A DNA stretch of 15,642 nt from Marinobacterium sp. xm-d-530 (GCA_949499045.1 CATEEE010000092.1:1-15642), one strand, 5' to 3'; shown: positions 7,797 to 15,414, counted from the stretch's first letter. A program made the numbers and translations. The notes: a model not told the origin generated them from the letters alone.

Positions 7797-8374
7797 ATCG
7801 CTAAAAATCCGTTGATCAGCATCTGAACAGCAATCGAAATCAAAATCATACCCATTAGACGCTCTATCGCTTTCAGGCCTCGTTTGCCGAGTATTCGATA
7901 GAGTGATTGTCCGGCAATTAAAATAATCGCAGTCGCAGCCCAACTGATAAATAGGGCAATCAACCAGTCGACGCTGCGGCTCGGCTCGCTCTCTGCTAGT
8001 AAAACGAGAGTAGCTAGTATAGAAGGGCCGGCGATCATTGGTGTCGCTAGAGGGACCACTAGCGGTTCGCTATCATCCTCATCATCGCCCATAACGCCGC
8101 CACGGGATGGGAAGATCATGCGAATCGCAATAATCAGAAGAACTAAACCGCCCGAGATAGAGACAGCCTCTTTAGATAGAGAGAGCAGTTTAAGCAGTGC
8201 TGAGCCGCTGTATAAGAAGATCAACATTAGGATCAGTGCTATGACCAACTCTCTAAGAAGTACCATGATACGTCTGGCGGGATCGACCTTTTTAAGAATG
8301 GATAACACCACAGGGATATTGCCCAGAGGATCCATGATTAAGAAGAGCATCAACGCTGCAGCATAGGTATCCAT
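7790..8374 (-). CDS. yhgN: MarC/YhgN family integral membrane protein
   Basis: A 194-residue polytopic inner-membrane protein of the MarC family, function unknown even in E. coli. It is closest to the YhgN branch, judged by LIMDPLGNIPVVLSILKK at about 12-29, SISGGLVLLIIAIRMIFPS at 72-90, VPLATPMIAGPSILATLVLL at 107-126 and the C-terminal ALKAIERLMGMILISIAVQM-type ending. Six hydrophobic segments can be counted by eye. An acidic run DDEDDSE at 97-103 lies in the central loop. The start ATG (8374-8372) is well supported by AGGAG (complement of 8381-8385). It is divergent from the prp operon regulator and shares a 133-base promoter region with it. Its 3' end overlaps the hydrolase gene tail to tail. 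No antibiotic role should be assumed: the original link of MarC to resistance was not upheld. Confidence 0.9.
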   Translation of the reverse strand: MDTYAAALMLFLIMDPLGNIPVVLSILKKVDPARRIMVLLRELVIALILMLIFLYSGSALLKLLSLSKEAVSISGGLVLLIIAIRMIFPSRGGVMGDDEDDSEPLVVPLATPMIAGPSILATLVLLAESEPSRSVDWLIALFISWAATAIILIAGQSLYRILGKRGLKAIERLMGMILISIAVQMLINGFLAIQ

Positions 8375-8395
8375 ATTTCACTCCTGCTTATATCC

Positions 8396-8407
8396 GACTG
8401 ATCAGTC
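8396..8407. promoter_or_regulatory. 12-base perfect palindrome upstream of yhgN
   Basis: GACTGATCAGTC reads identically on both strands. It lies between a weak -35 for yhgN (TTGTTA, complement of 8412-8417) and an AT-rich -10 candidate (TATAAG, complement of about 8388-8393), so a bound protein would block that promoter. Its sequence differs from the TTGTCGACAA palindromes nearby, suggesting a second regulator or a fortuitous site. Confidence 0.4.
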
Positions 8408-8418
8408 TAGATAACAAA

Positions 8419-8430
8419 ATTGTCGACAAT
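8419..8430. promoter_or_regulatory. Upstream prp operator, palindrome ATTGTCGACAAT
   Basis: A perfect 12-base palindrome, identical to the one at 8492-8503. It has the TTGT...ACAA form typical of operators for FCD-class GntR repressors, and the neighbouring gene encodes such a protein. It lies upstream of the predicted -35 of the prp operon and next to the possible -35 of yhgN, so it could affect both directions. Binding is inferred. Confidence 0.7.
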
Positions 8431-8447
8431 GTTAGCCTTTTGGTTGA

Positions 8448-8476
8448 TTGTCAGCCTATATAAAGCGCGTTATTCT
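8448..8476 (+). promoter_or_regulatory. Candidate prp operon promoter
   Basis: TTGTCA (8448-8453, five of six) and TATTCT (8471-8476, four of six) are separated by the ideal 17 bases. Transcription would begin near 8483, leaving a leader of only about 25 bases. The two palindromic operators lie on either side, one upstream of -35 and one over the start of the transcript. Confidence 0.6.
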
Positions 8477-8491
8477 ACATTGCACAATCAG

Positions 8492-8503
8492 ATTGTCGAC
8501 AAT
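8492..8503. promoter_or_regulatory. Downstream prp operator, palindrome ATTGTCGACAAT
   Basis: The second identical copy of the 12-base palindrome, ending four bases before the regulator's ATG and just after the predicted transcription start. A protein bound here would block initiation or early elongation. It occupies the place where a ribosome-binding site would be expected. Partly overlapping it, ACAAT-CAG-ATTGT at 8484-8496 forms another inverted repeat. Confidence 0.7.
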
Positions 8504-8507
8504 ATTT

Positions 8508-9194
8508 ATGACCAATGAACCGCTTTACGCTTCAGAATCCCAACAGAGTAGCACGCTTGCCGACCGAGTGTGTCATGAAATCATTACTGCGATTGTGAAG
8601 GGTGAAATTCCAGCGGGCGCTAAAATCTCTGAACCAGAATTGGCTAAAACTTACGGTATTTCACGAGGGCCGCTGCGTGAGGCGATCCGCCGTTTAGAAG
8701 GGCTGCGTCTGGTTGAGCGAAAGCCTCATATCGGTGCGCGCGTGGTTCAATTGAGTGTCAAAGAGCTGTTGGAAATCTACCGTGTTCGTGAAGCGCTTGA
8801 AGGTATGGCCTGCCGCTTGGCAGCGACCGTTATGCCACAGGAAGAGATTAACCAACTTCGCACTCTTTTGGATCATCATCAGTCTGGTATCGAAGAGCAA
8901 GAGGGTCAGGCCTACTTTCAGAAAGAGGGCGATCTCGATTTTCACTACCGCATTGTGATGGCATCTGGTAACTCAAAACTTCAAGAGCTATTGGCTGCCG
9001 ATCTATACCACTTGGTACGAATGTATCGTTACCAATTCAGTCTTTTCAGTTCTCGTCCCACCATGGCTTTGCGTGAGCACCACCAAATATTGGATGCCAT
9101 CGAAGCGCGTGATGAAGAGCTGGCCGAACTTTTAATGCGTCGTCACATCAGTGCATCAAGACGCAATATCGAATCTAAATTAAATCAATCCTAA
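8508..9194 (+). CDS. GntR family (FCD domain) regulator of the methylcitrate operon
   Basis: A 228-residue transcription factor. The winged helix-turn-helix is at about 15-80 (LADRVCHEIITAIVKGEIPAGAKISE, then ELAKTYGISRGPLREAIRRLEGLRLVERKP). It is followed by an all-helical FCD ligand domain to about 215 with the usual metal-binding histidines in DFHYRI, EHHQIL and RRHI. This is the FadR/VanR-type subgroup. As first gene of the prp operon it very probably represses it and responds to a pathway intermediate. Pseudomonas has a comparable GntR protein at its prp locus reported to sense 2-methylisocitrate, so the same ligand is plausible here. ATG 8508 is chosen: the in-frame start candidate at 8448 would lie inside the promoter. 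Oddly, no Shine-Dalgarno is visible before it. The stop overlaps the prpB ribosome site. Confidence 0.9.
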   Translation: MTNEPLYASESQQSSTLADRVCHEIITAIVKGEIPAGAKISEPELAKTYGISRGPLREAIRRLEGLRLVERKPHIGARVVQLSVKELLEIYRVREALEGMACRLAATVMPQEEINQLRTLLDHHQSGIEEQEGQAYFQKEGDLDFHYRIVMASGNSKLQELLAADLYHLVRMYRYQFSLFSSRPTMALREHHQILDAIEARDEELAELLMRRHISASRRNIESKLNQS

Positions 9195-9206
9195 GGAGAG
9201 ATAGAG

Positions 9207-10100
9207 ATGACACAGTCGATGTCCCCAGGTGCTAAGTTCCGTAAGGCACTAGCCGATAACAAGCCACTTCAAGTTGTGGGTACTTTCAACGCATACAACG
9301 CAATGATGGCAACGCGTGTTGGTCACCAAGCGATCTATCTTTCTGGTGGTGGTATTGCCAATGCTTCTTACGGCCTACCGGATCTTGGTATGACCTCACT
9401 GAATGACGTAATGGAAGATGTACGTCGTGTAACGGCGGCTTGTGATACGCCATTGATGGTTGATATCGATACCGGTTGGGGTGGTGCATTTAACATCTCT
9501 CGTACCGTCAAAGAGATGATTCGTGGTGGCGCCGCTGCCTGTCACCTTGAAGACCAAGTTGCTCAGAAACGTTGTGGTCACCGTCCAAATAAAGAGATCG
9601 TCTCGCTTGAAGAGATGGTTGATCGTGTTAAAGCGGCAGTTGACGCTAAAACCGATGATGATTTCTTCATCATTGCCCGTACCGATGCATTCCAGATGGA
9701 AGGTCTTAACGCAGCTGTTGAGCGTGCACAAGCCTGTCTAGAAGCCGGCGCTGACGGCATATTCGCTGAAGCGGTTCATACTCTTGAAGATTACAAAGCC
9801 TTCTCACAAGGCATTAACGGTGGTCACCTGCTTGCTAACATCACTGAGTTTGGTGCGACACCACTGTTCAATAAAGAGGAGCTTGCTGAAAACGGTTGTA
9901 CGATGGTGCTCTACCCACTGTCTGGTTTCCGTGCAGCGAACAAAGCCTCTTTGAATGTTTACGAAGCGCTTCTGCGTGACGGTGATCAGAAAGCGGTTGT
10001 CGATACTATGCAGACACGCATGGATCTTTACGACTTCTTGAACTACCACGACTTTGAACAGAAGCTAGATGCACTGTTCCAAGAAGGCAAAAACAAGTAA
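9207..10100 (+). CDS. prpB: 2-methylisocitrate lyase
   Basis: PrpB cleaves 2-methylisocitrate to pyruvate and succinate, the last step of the 2-methylcitrate cycle for propionate use. The 297-residue cytoplasmic TIM-barrel enzyme has the expected length. Asp86 and Asp88 (VDIDTGWGG) bind Mg. KRCGH at 121-125 carries the catalytic Cys123 at the same number as in E. coli PrpB. This motif with HRPNKE after it separates PrpB from isocitrate lyase and from phosphonomutase-like relatives. AAGGAG at 9193-9198 fixes the start and overlaps the regulator's stop codon, showing tight coupling within the operon. prpC follows after 62 bases. Confidence 0.96.
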   Translation: MTQSMSPGAKFRKALADNKPLQVVGTFNAYNAMMATRVGHQAIYLSGGGIANASYGLPDLGMTSLNDVMEDVRRVTAACDTPLMVDIDTGWGGAFNISRTVKEMIRGGAAACHLEDQVAQKRCGHRPNKEIVSLEEMVDRVKAAVDAKTDDDFFIIARTDAFQMEGLNAAVERAQACLEAGADGIFAEAVHTLEDYKAFSQGINGGHLLANITEFGATPLFNKEELAENGCTMVLYPLSGFRAANKASLNVYEALLRDGDQKAVVDTMQTRMDLYDFLNYHDFEQKLDALFQEGKNK

Positions 10101-10162
10101 TCAACCCCTAACTCTCGGATCCGCTGAATTACCGCAGGTCCATGTCACATAAGGAGAAAGAG

Positions 10163-11293
10163 ATGGCTGAAGCAAAAAAATTAAGTGGTGCAGGTCTGCG
10201 TGGCCAATCAGCAGGTGAAACGGCACTCTGTACTGTTGGTCAATCGGGCGCCGGTCTAACCTACCGCGGCTACGATATTAAAGAGTTGGCCGACAATGCT
10301 CAGTTTGAGGAGGTTGCTTACCTTCTTCTATACGGAAAACTGCCTAACCAAGCGGAACTGGATGCTTATAAAGCTCGTCTTAAAGGCATGCGTGCACTGC
10401 CTGCAGCGCTTAAAACAGTTTTAGAGAACATCCCTAAAGATGCTCATCCAATGGATGTTATGCGCACCGGTGTCTCGATGTTGGGTAACCTTGAAACAGA
10501 GATGGACTTTAGCGAGCAGCACGATCACATTGATCGCATGTTGGCGGTATTCCCTGGCATCATCAACTATTGGTACAACTTTGCTCATAAAGGCATCCGT
10601 GTTGAGACTGAGACGGACGCAGACTCTATTGCAGAGCAGTTCTTATGGACGCTTCACAATAAAAAACCAGAGCCACTGCACGTCGATGTGATGCATGCTT
10701 CTTTGATTCTGTACGCAGAGCATGAGTTCAATGCCTCTACCTTTACGGCTCGCGTCTGTGCTTCAACGCTGTCTGATATCCACAGCTGTGTGACGGGTGC
10801 GATCGGTTCACTTCGCGGTCCACTGCACGGTGGTGCGAACGAAGCGGCGATGGCGATGATCGAAAACTGGAAGTCTGCTGATGAAGCGGAAGAAGCGATC
10901 ATGGGTATGTTGGCTCGTAAAGATAAGATCATGGGCTTCGGTCACGCGATCTATCGTGAGTCAGATCCTCGCAACGCGATCATTAAAGAGTGGTCTGAGA
11001 AGCTATCAAACCAGGTGGGTGATACTCACCTATATGCTGTTTCTGAGCGTGTTGAGGCGGTTATGTGGCGTGAGAAGAAACTCTTCTGTAACGCCGACTT
11101 CTTCCACGCATCGGCTTACCACTTCATGGGTATTCCTACTGAACTGTTCACACCGATCTTTGTCTGTTCTCGTGTAGCAGGCTGGACTGCTCACGTGATT
11201 GAACAGCGTGCAAACAACCGCATTATTCGTCCTTCTGCAGACTACACTGGCCCAGAGTCGGCTCAGTGGGTTGCGATTGAAGACCGTGCCTAA
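10163..11293 (+). CDS. prpC: 2-methylcitrate synthase
   Basis: PrpC condenses propionyl-CoA with oxaloacetate to form 2-methylcitrate. The 376-residue protein belongs to the short, citrate synthase-like family. Catalytic residues are His222 (RGPLHGGANE), His261 (GFGHAIYRESDPR) and Asp312 (CNADFFHASAY). GLTYRGYDIKELA near 31-43 is the N-terminal family signature. An in-frame ATG at 10142 would add seven residues, but the strong AAGGAG (10151-10156) lies between the two ATGs with ideal spacing to 10163, which is therefore chosen. Some citrate synthase side activity is known for this family. Operon context with prpB, acnD and prpF makes methylcitrate the main product. Confidence 0.95.
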   Translation: MAEAKKLSGAGLRGQSAGETALCTVGQSGAGLTYRGYDIKELADNAQFEEVAYLLLYGKLPNQAELDAYKARLKGMRALPAALKTVLENIPKDAHPMDVMRTGVSMLGNLETEMDFSEQHDHIDRMLAVFPGIINYWYNFAHKGIRVETETDADSIAEQFLWTLHNKKPEPLHVDVMHASLILYAEHEFNASTFTARVCASTLSDIHSCVTGAIGSLRGPLHGGANEAAMAMIENWKSADEAEEAIMGMLARKDKIMGFGHAIYRESDPRNAIIKEWSEKLSNQVGDTHLYAVSERVEAVMWREKKLFCNADFFHASAYHFMGIPTELFTPIFVCSRVAGWTAHVIEQRANNRIIRPSADYTGPESAQWVAIEDRA

Positions 11294-11312
11294 TTAAGAG
11301 TAGGAACTTGAA

Positions 11313-13940
11313 ATGATGAATACTCAATACCGTAAACCTTTAGCTGGCACGACGCTCGACTACTTCGATACTCGTGCAGCGGTTGAGGCAATTGAAGCTG
11401 GCGCTTACGCAAAGCTTCCTTACACATCGCGTGTCTTAGCTGAGCAGTTGGTTCGCCGTTGTGAGCCAGAAGCGCTGACCGATTCGCTGAAACAGTTGAT
11501 CGAACGTAAACGTGATCTCGATTTCCCTTGGTACCCAGCACGTGTTGTATGTCACGACATTCTGGGTCAGACAGCACTGGTTGACCTTGCTGGTCTACGT
11601 GATGCGATTGCTGATCAGGGCGGTGACCCATCGAAGGTTAACCCGGTTGTGCCTACACAGCTTATCGTTGACCACTCATTGGCAGTGGAAGCTCCCGGTT
11701 TCGACCCAGAGGCGTTCGAAAAGAACCGTGCTATTGAAGACCGTCGTAACGAAGACCGTTTCCACTTTATCGACTGGACGAAAACAGCGTTTGAAAACGT
11801 TGATGTCATCCCAGCCGGTAACGGCATTATGCACCAGATCAACCTAGAGAAAATGTCTCCGGTTATCCAAGCGCGCCCAGATGACAACGGTAAGCTTGTT
11901 GCCTACCCAGATACCTGTGTCGGTACTGACTCCCACACTCCTCACGTTGATGCACTCGGTGTAATCGCAATCGGTGTGGGCGGCCTTGAAGCTGAAACCG
12001 TGATGCTAGGTCACCCATCAATGATGCGCCTTCCCGATATCGTGGGCGTAAAACTGACAGGTAAACGTAACCCAGGGATTACTGCGACTGATATCGTATT
12101 GGCTCTAACAGAGTACCTACGTCAGGAGCGTGTCGTCGGTGCCTACCTTGAGTTCTTCGGTGAAGGTGCCGATTCTCTATCCATCGGTGACCGTGCCACC
12201 ATCTCGAACATGACACCTGAGTTTGGTGCGACGGCTGCGATGTTCTACATCGATGGCCAAACAATCGACTACCTTTCACTGACAGGTCGTGAACCAGAGC
12301 AGGTTGCACTGGTTGAGCAGTACGCTAAAGAGACTGGCCTTTGGGCGACAGATCTTGTGTCGGCTGAGTACGAGCGTGTTCTTGAATTTGATCTATCAAC
12401 TGTTGTGCGCAACATGGCAGGTCCTTCAAACCCACACCGTCGTCTACCAACCTCTGATCTAACGGATCGTGGAATTGCTGATGAAGCTAAATTAGCCGCA
12501 GCTCAAGCGGAAGAGGCAGATGGTCTTCTTCCAGATGGTGCGGTAATCATCGCGGCAATCACTTCATGTACCAACACCTCTAACCCACGTAACGTGGTAG
12601 CGGCAGGGCTTGTCGCTAAGCGTGCTAATGAGTTAGGACTGGTTCGTAAACCATGGGTTAAATCATCATTTGCGCCAGGATCTAAGGTTGCAAAACTCTA
12701 CCTAGAAGAGGCAGGTCTTCTTCCAGAACTAGAGAAGATGGGATTTGGTATCGTGGCTTATGCATGTACAACCTGTAACGGTATGTCAGGTGCACTAGAT
12801 CCTGTGATTCAGCAGGAGATTATCGATCGTGACCTTTACGCGACAGCTGTTCTGTCAGGTAACCGTAACTTCGACGGCCGTATCCACCCCTACGCTAAGC
12901 AGGCGTTTCTAGCGTCACCACCCCTTGTGGTTGCCTACGCAATTGCCGGTACGATGCGTTTTGATATCGAGAACGATGTATTGGGTACTGATACCAACGG
13001 TAATCCAGTGACGCTTAAAGATATATGGCCATCAGATGAAGAGATCGATGCAATCGTAGCTAAGGCGGTTAAGCCAGAGCAGTTCCAGCAGATCTACATT
13101 CCAATGTTTGATCTAGGCGAAGCTGAGAAGGCACCTAGCCCGCTATACGATTGGCGTGAAATGTCGACCTACATTCGTCGTCCTCCCTACTGGGAAGGTG
13201 CTCTAGCCGGTGAACGTACGCTTAAAGGTATGCTCCCATTAGCTGTATTGGGTGACAACATCACGACTGACCACCTATCACCCTCGAACGCGATTATGGC
13301 TTCCTCGGCAGCCGGTGAATACCTTGCTAAGATGGGTCTTCCAGAGGAGGACTTCAACTCATACGCAACGCACCGTGGTGATCACCTGACGGCACAGCGT
13401 GCAACCTTTGCTAACCCTAAACTTCTGAACGAAATGTGTCTTGATGAGAATGGCGAGATCATTCAGGGTTCTCTAGCTCGCTTAGAGCCTCAGGGTGAGC
13501 AGATGCGCATGTGGGAAGTGATCGAGACTTACATGGAGCGTAAGCAGAACCTAATCATTGTGGCTGGTGCTGATTACGGTCAGGGCTCTTCACGTGACTG
13601 GGCGGCTAAAGGTGTGCGTCTTGCAGGTGTTGAAGCGATTGTTGCTGAAGGTTTTGAGCGTATTCACCGTACGAACCTTGTCGGTATGGGTGTGCTTCCT
13701 CTTCAATTTAATGAGGGTGATACGCGTCATACCTACGGTATCGATGGTACTGAGTCATTCGATGTAGAGGGTGAGATCGCACCACGTGCCGATCTAACAC
13801 TGATCATCAACCGTCGTAACGGCGAACAAGTTCGTGTGCCTGTAATCTGTCGCCTCGATACTGCAGCAGAAGTTCGTGTCTATAAAGCCGGCGGTGTCCT
13901 GCAGCGCTTTGCTCAGGACTTCCTAGAAGGTAACGCATAA
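11313..13940 (+). CDS. acnD: Fe/S-dependent 2-methylcitrate dehydratase AcnD
   Basis: AcnD is the aconitase-family enzyme that dehydrates 2-methylcitrate in organisms using the AcnD/PrpF route instead of PrpD. It produces a methylaconitate isomer that PrpF must convert. The 875-residue protein has the full aconitase A layout: [4Fe-4S] ligands Cys419 (SCTNTSNPRN), Cys485 and Cys488 (ACTTCNG), and a C-terminal swivel domain with NITTDHLSPSN and YGQGSSRDWAAKG. Placement between prpC and prpF distinguishes it from housekeeping AcnA. It starts with two consecutive ATGs (11313 and 11316), with AGGA at 11302-11305 suiting either. It begins 19 bases after prpC and is followed by a terminator-like hairpin before prpF. 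Confidence 0.95.
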   Translation: MMNTQYRKPLAGTTLDYFDTRAAVEAIEAGAYAKLPYTSRVLAEQLVRRCEPEALTDSLKQLIERKRDLDFPWYPARVVCHDILGQTALVDLAGLRDAIADQGGDPSKVNPVVPTQLIVDHSLAVEAPGFDPEAFEKNRAIEDRRNEDRFHFIDWTKTAFENVDVIPAGNGIMHQINLEKMSPVIQARPDDNGKLVAYPDTCVGTDSHTPHVDALGVIAIGVGGLEAETVMLGHPSMMRLPDIVGVKLTGKRNPGITATDIVLALTEYLRQERVVGAYLEFFGEGADSLSIGDRATISNMTPEFGATAAMFYIDGQTIDYLSLTGREPEQVALVEQYAKETGLWATDLVSAEYERVLEFDLSTVVRNMAGPSNPHRRLPTSDLTDRGIADEAKLAAAQAEEADGLLPDGAVIIAAITSCTNTSNPRNVVAAGLVAKRANELGLVRKPWVKSSFAPGSKVAKLYLEEAGLLPELEKMGFGIVAYACTTCNGMSGALDPVIQQEIIDRDLYATAVLSGNRNFDGRIHPYAKQAFLASPPLVVAYAIAGTMRFDIENDVLGTDTNGNPVTLKDIWPSDEEIDAIVAKAVKPEQFQQIYIPMFDLGEAEKAPSPLYDWREMSTYIRRPPYWEGALAGERTLKGMLPLAVLGDNITTDHLSPSNAIMASSAAGEYLAKMGLPEEDFNSYATHRGDHLTAQRATFANPKLLNEMCLDENGEIIQGSLARLEPQGEQMRMWEVIETYMERKQNLIIVAGADYGQGSSRDWAAKGVRLAGVEAIVAEGFERIHRTNLVGMGVLPLQFNEGDTRHTYGIDGTESFDVEGEIAPRADLTLIINRRNGEQVRVPVICRLDTAAEVRVYKAGGVLQRFAQDFLEGNA

Positions 13941-13957
13941 GCGTTAGGGCTAAACAC

Positions 13958-13982
13958 AAGGGTCGCATTGCGGCCCTTTTTT
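13958..13982 (+). terminator. Intrinsic terminator inside the operon between acnD and prpF
   Basis: A nine-base stem (13958-13966 with 13968-13976 shifted by the ATT loop at 13967-13969; arms AAGGGTCGC and GCGGCCCTT, one G-U pair) is followed by a run of six T. It begins 17 bases after the acnD stop and ends just before the prpF ribosome site. It has every mark of a Rho-independent terminator, so prpF expression probably depends on read-through. Confidence 0.8.
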
Positions 13983-14003
13983 AAATTAAGGGAGATGTTT
14001 GAT

Positions 14004-15182
14004 ATGGCATTTGTTCCTCAAATTCAGGTACGAGCAACCTACATGCGTGGCGGTACCTCTAAGGGTGTTTTCTTCAATCTGAAAGATCTGCCTGACGCTT
14101 GTCAGGTTGCTGGTGAAGCCCGCGATAAGCTGTTAATGCGAGTCATTGGTAGCCCAGATCCATACGGTGCTCAGATCGATGGTATGGGTGGCGCAACCTC
14201 GTCGACGTCAAAGACGGTTATCGTTTCGAAAAGCACGATGCCAGATCACGATGTGGACTACCTATTTGGTCAAGTGGCGATTGATCGTCCATTTATGGAC
14301 TGGTCAGGTAACTGTGGCAACCTATCAGCAGCTATTGGTCCTTTTGCCATTCATGAAGGGCTAATCGATCCTGCTAAGATTCCTGAAAACGGTATCTGTG
14401 AGGTTAAAATCTGGCAGGCAAACATCAAGAAAACCATCATCGGAAAAGTACAGATTACCAATGGTCAGGTACAAGAGACTGGCGATTTTGAATTGGACGG
14501 CGTCACTTTCCCAGCGGCGGAGATTGAAGTGTCGTTTATGGACCCAGCCGATGGTGAAGGTTCAATGTTCCCAACGGGTAACCTAGTTGATGATCTTGAG
14601 GTGCCAGGAGTGGGCACATTCAAAGCAACGATGATTAACTCCGGTATCCCAACCATCTTCTTAAATGCTGAAGAGATTGGTTACGAGGGTACAGAGCTTC
14701 GTGAAGCGATCAATAATGATCCTCAAGCACTGGCGCGTTTTGAAACCATGCGTGCCTACGGTGCCCTTAAAATGGGTCTTATCACGGATCTTAAAGAGGC
14801 GGAGGCGCGTCAGCATACGCCTAAAATCGCATTTGTCTCACCACCAAAGAACTACACTGCATCGAGTGGTAAAGCGATCACAACGGATGACGTTGACGTT
14901 CTCGTTCGTGCGCTCTCTATGGGTAAGCTTCACCACGCGATGATGGGAACAGCTGCAGTGGCCATTGCAACCGCAGCTGCCGTACCAGGTACGCTAGTTA
15001 ACCTTGCTGCCGGTGGTGGCGAGCGTGATGCTGTTCGCTTTGGTCACCCATCAGGCACGCTGCGTGTCGGTGCAAAAGCGGAAGAGGTCGACGGTGAGTG
15101 GACTGCAAAAGCCGCCATCATGAGCCGTAGCGCTCGTCTTCTAATGACGGGCTTTGTGCACGTGCCTGGGGATACGTTTTAG
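14004..15182 (+). CDS. prpF: 2-methylaconitate cis-trans isomerase PrpF
   Basis: PrpF isomerises the methylaconitate made by AcnD so that hydration to 2-methylisocitrate can proceed. The 392-residue protein has the diaminopimelate epimerase-like double fold. MRGGTSKGVFF at 14-24 is the family signature. Lys70 (SSTSK) and Cys104 (GNCGN) correspond to the active-site lysine and cysteine described in Shewanella PrpF. The start is ATG 14004, nine bases after AAGGGAG (13988-13994). An ATG at 13995 is too close to that site, and anything further upstream runs through the terminator hairpin. It is the last gene of the prp operon here. No prpD or prpE follows. Confidence 0.95.
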   Translation: MAFVPQIQVRATYMRGGTSKGVFFNLKDLPDACQVAGEARDKLLMRVIGSPDPYGAQIDGMGGATSSTSKTVIVSKSTMPDHDVDYLFGQVAIDRPFMDWSGNCGNLSAAIGPFAIHEGLIDPAKIPENGICEVKIWQANIKKTIIGKVQITNGQVQETGDFELDGVTFPAAEIEVSFMDPADGEGSMFPTGNLVDDLEVPGVGTFKATMINSGIPTIFLNAEEIGYEGTELREAINNDPQALARFETMRAYGALKMGLITDLKEAEARQHTPKIAFVSPPKNYTASSGKAITTDDVDVLVRALSMGKLHHAMMGTAAVAIATAAAVPGTLVNLAAGGGERDAVRFGHPSGTLRVGAKAEEVDGEWTAKAAIMSRSARLLMTGFVHVPGDTF

Positions 15183-15208
15183 TCTCTGAAAAATGCTGAA
15201 AGTGCCGA

Positions 15209-15280
15209 TGTCAGGCTGAAGGCCTGACACGGTAACTGGGTAGTGGGTTAGCACCCAGGTGACAGGCCTTCAGCCTGTCA
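15209..15280. repeat. REP/BIME-like pair of palindromes after prpF
   Basis: Two hairpins with eight-base arms stand in opposite orientation: TGTCAGGC/GCCTGACA around TGAAG (15209-15229) and TGACAGGC/GCCTGTCA around CTTCA (15260-15280). The second is nearly the reverse complement of the first, and the two differing positions are compensated within each stem. Between them CTGGGT (15236-15241) and ACCCAG (15253-15258) form a third stem. Paired, inverted, extragenic palindromes of this size are typical of BIMEs, which can terminate transcription or stabilise mRNA. Only one copy of the unit is in the window. Confidence 0.6.
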
Positions 15281-15294
15281 TCCGCCCTTTATTT

Positions 15295-15315
15295 ATTCAC
15301 CACTAACGGGTGAAT
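15295..15315. repeat. Inverted repeat upstream of gabD
   Basis: Seven-base arms ATTCACC (15295-15301) and GGTGAAT (15309-15315) enclose seven bases. GTGAA-T-TTCAC overlaps the right arm at about 15310-15320. It may be a small hairpin at the end of the prp transcript or an operator. No further evidence decides this. Confidence 0.3.
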
Positions 15316-15339
15316 TTCACTCCGCAAAACCGCATTGAG

Positions 15340-15388
15340 TTGATCCTTTCTATTGGGTTAACGTATTGTTTATATTCAATAACGTTAA
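15340..15388 (+). promoter_or_regulatory. Candidate gabD promoter overlapped by an inverted repeat
   Basis: TTGATC (15340-15345) and TATTGT (15364-15369) are spaced 18 bases, each matching four of six consensus positions. TTAACGTATTG (15358-15368) and CAATAACGTTAA (15377-15388) form an inverted repeat with one unpaired base that covers the -10 and start region, a good position for a repressor operator. Both the promoter and the operator are predictions by eye. Confidence 0.35.
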
Positions 15389-15414
15389 TAACTAAACTCT
15401 AGGGTCTTGTGATC

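Noticed and set aside
8448..8507. Twenty extra residues at the N-terminus of the GntR regulator
   Set aside because: That start coincides with the predicted -35 element and would put both the promoter and an operator inside the gene.
9396..9731. 111-codon antisense frame in prpB
   Set aside because: It lies wholly within a well-conserved enzyme gene, has no ribosome site and its translation resembles no known family.
10142..10162. Upstream ATG as the start of prpC
   Set aside because: The strong AAGGAG lies downstream of this ATG and is correctly spaced only for the ATG at 10163.
13968..14003. N-terminal extension of PrpF beginning within the terminator
   Set aside because: It would start at a non-standard ATT inside the hairpin. 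ATG 14004 has a good ribosome site and matches the family's N-terminus.
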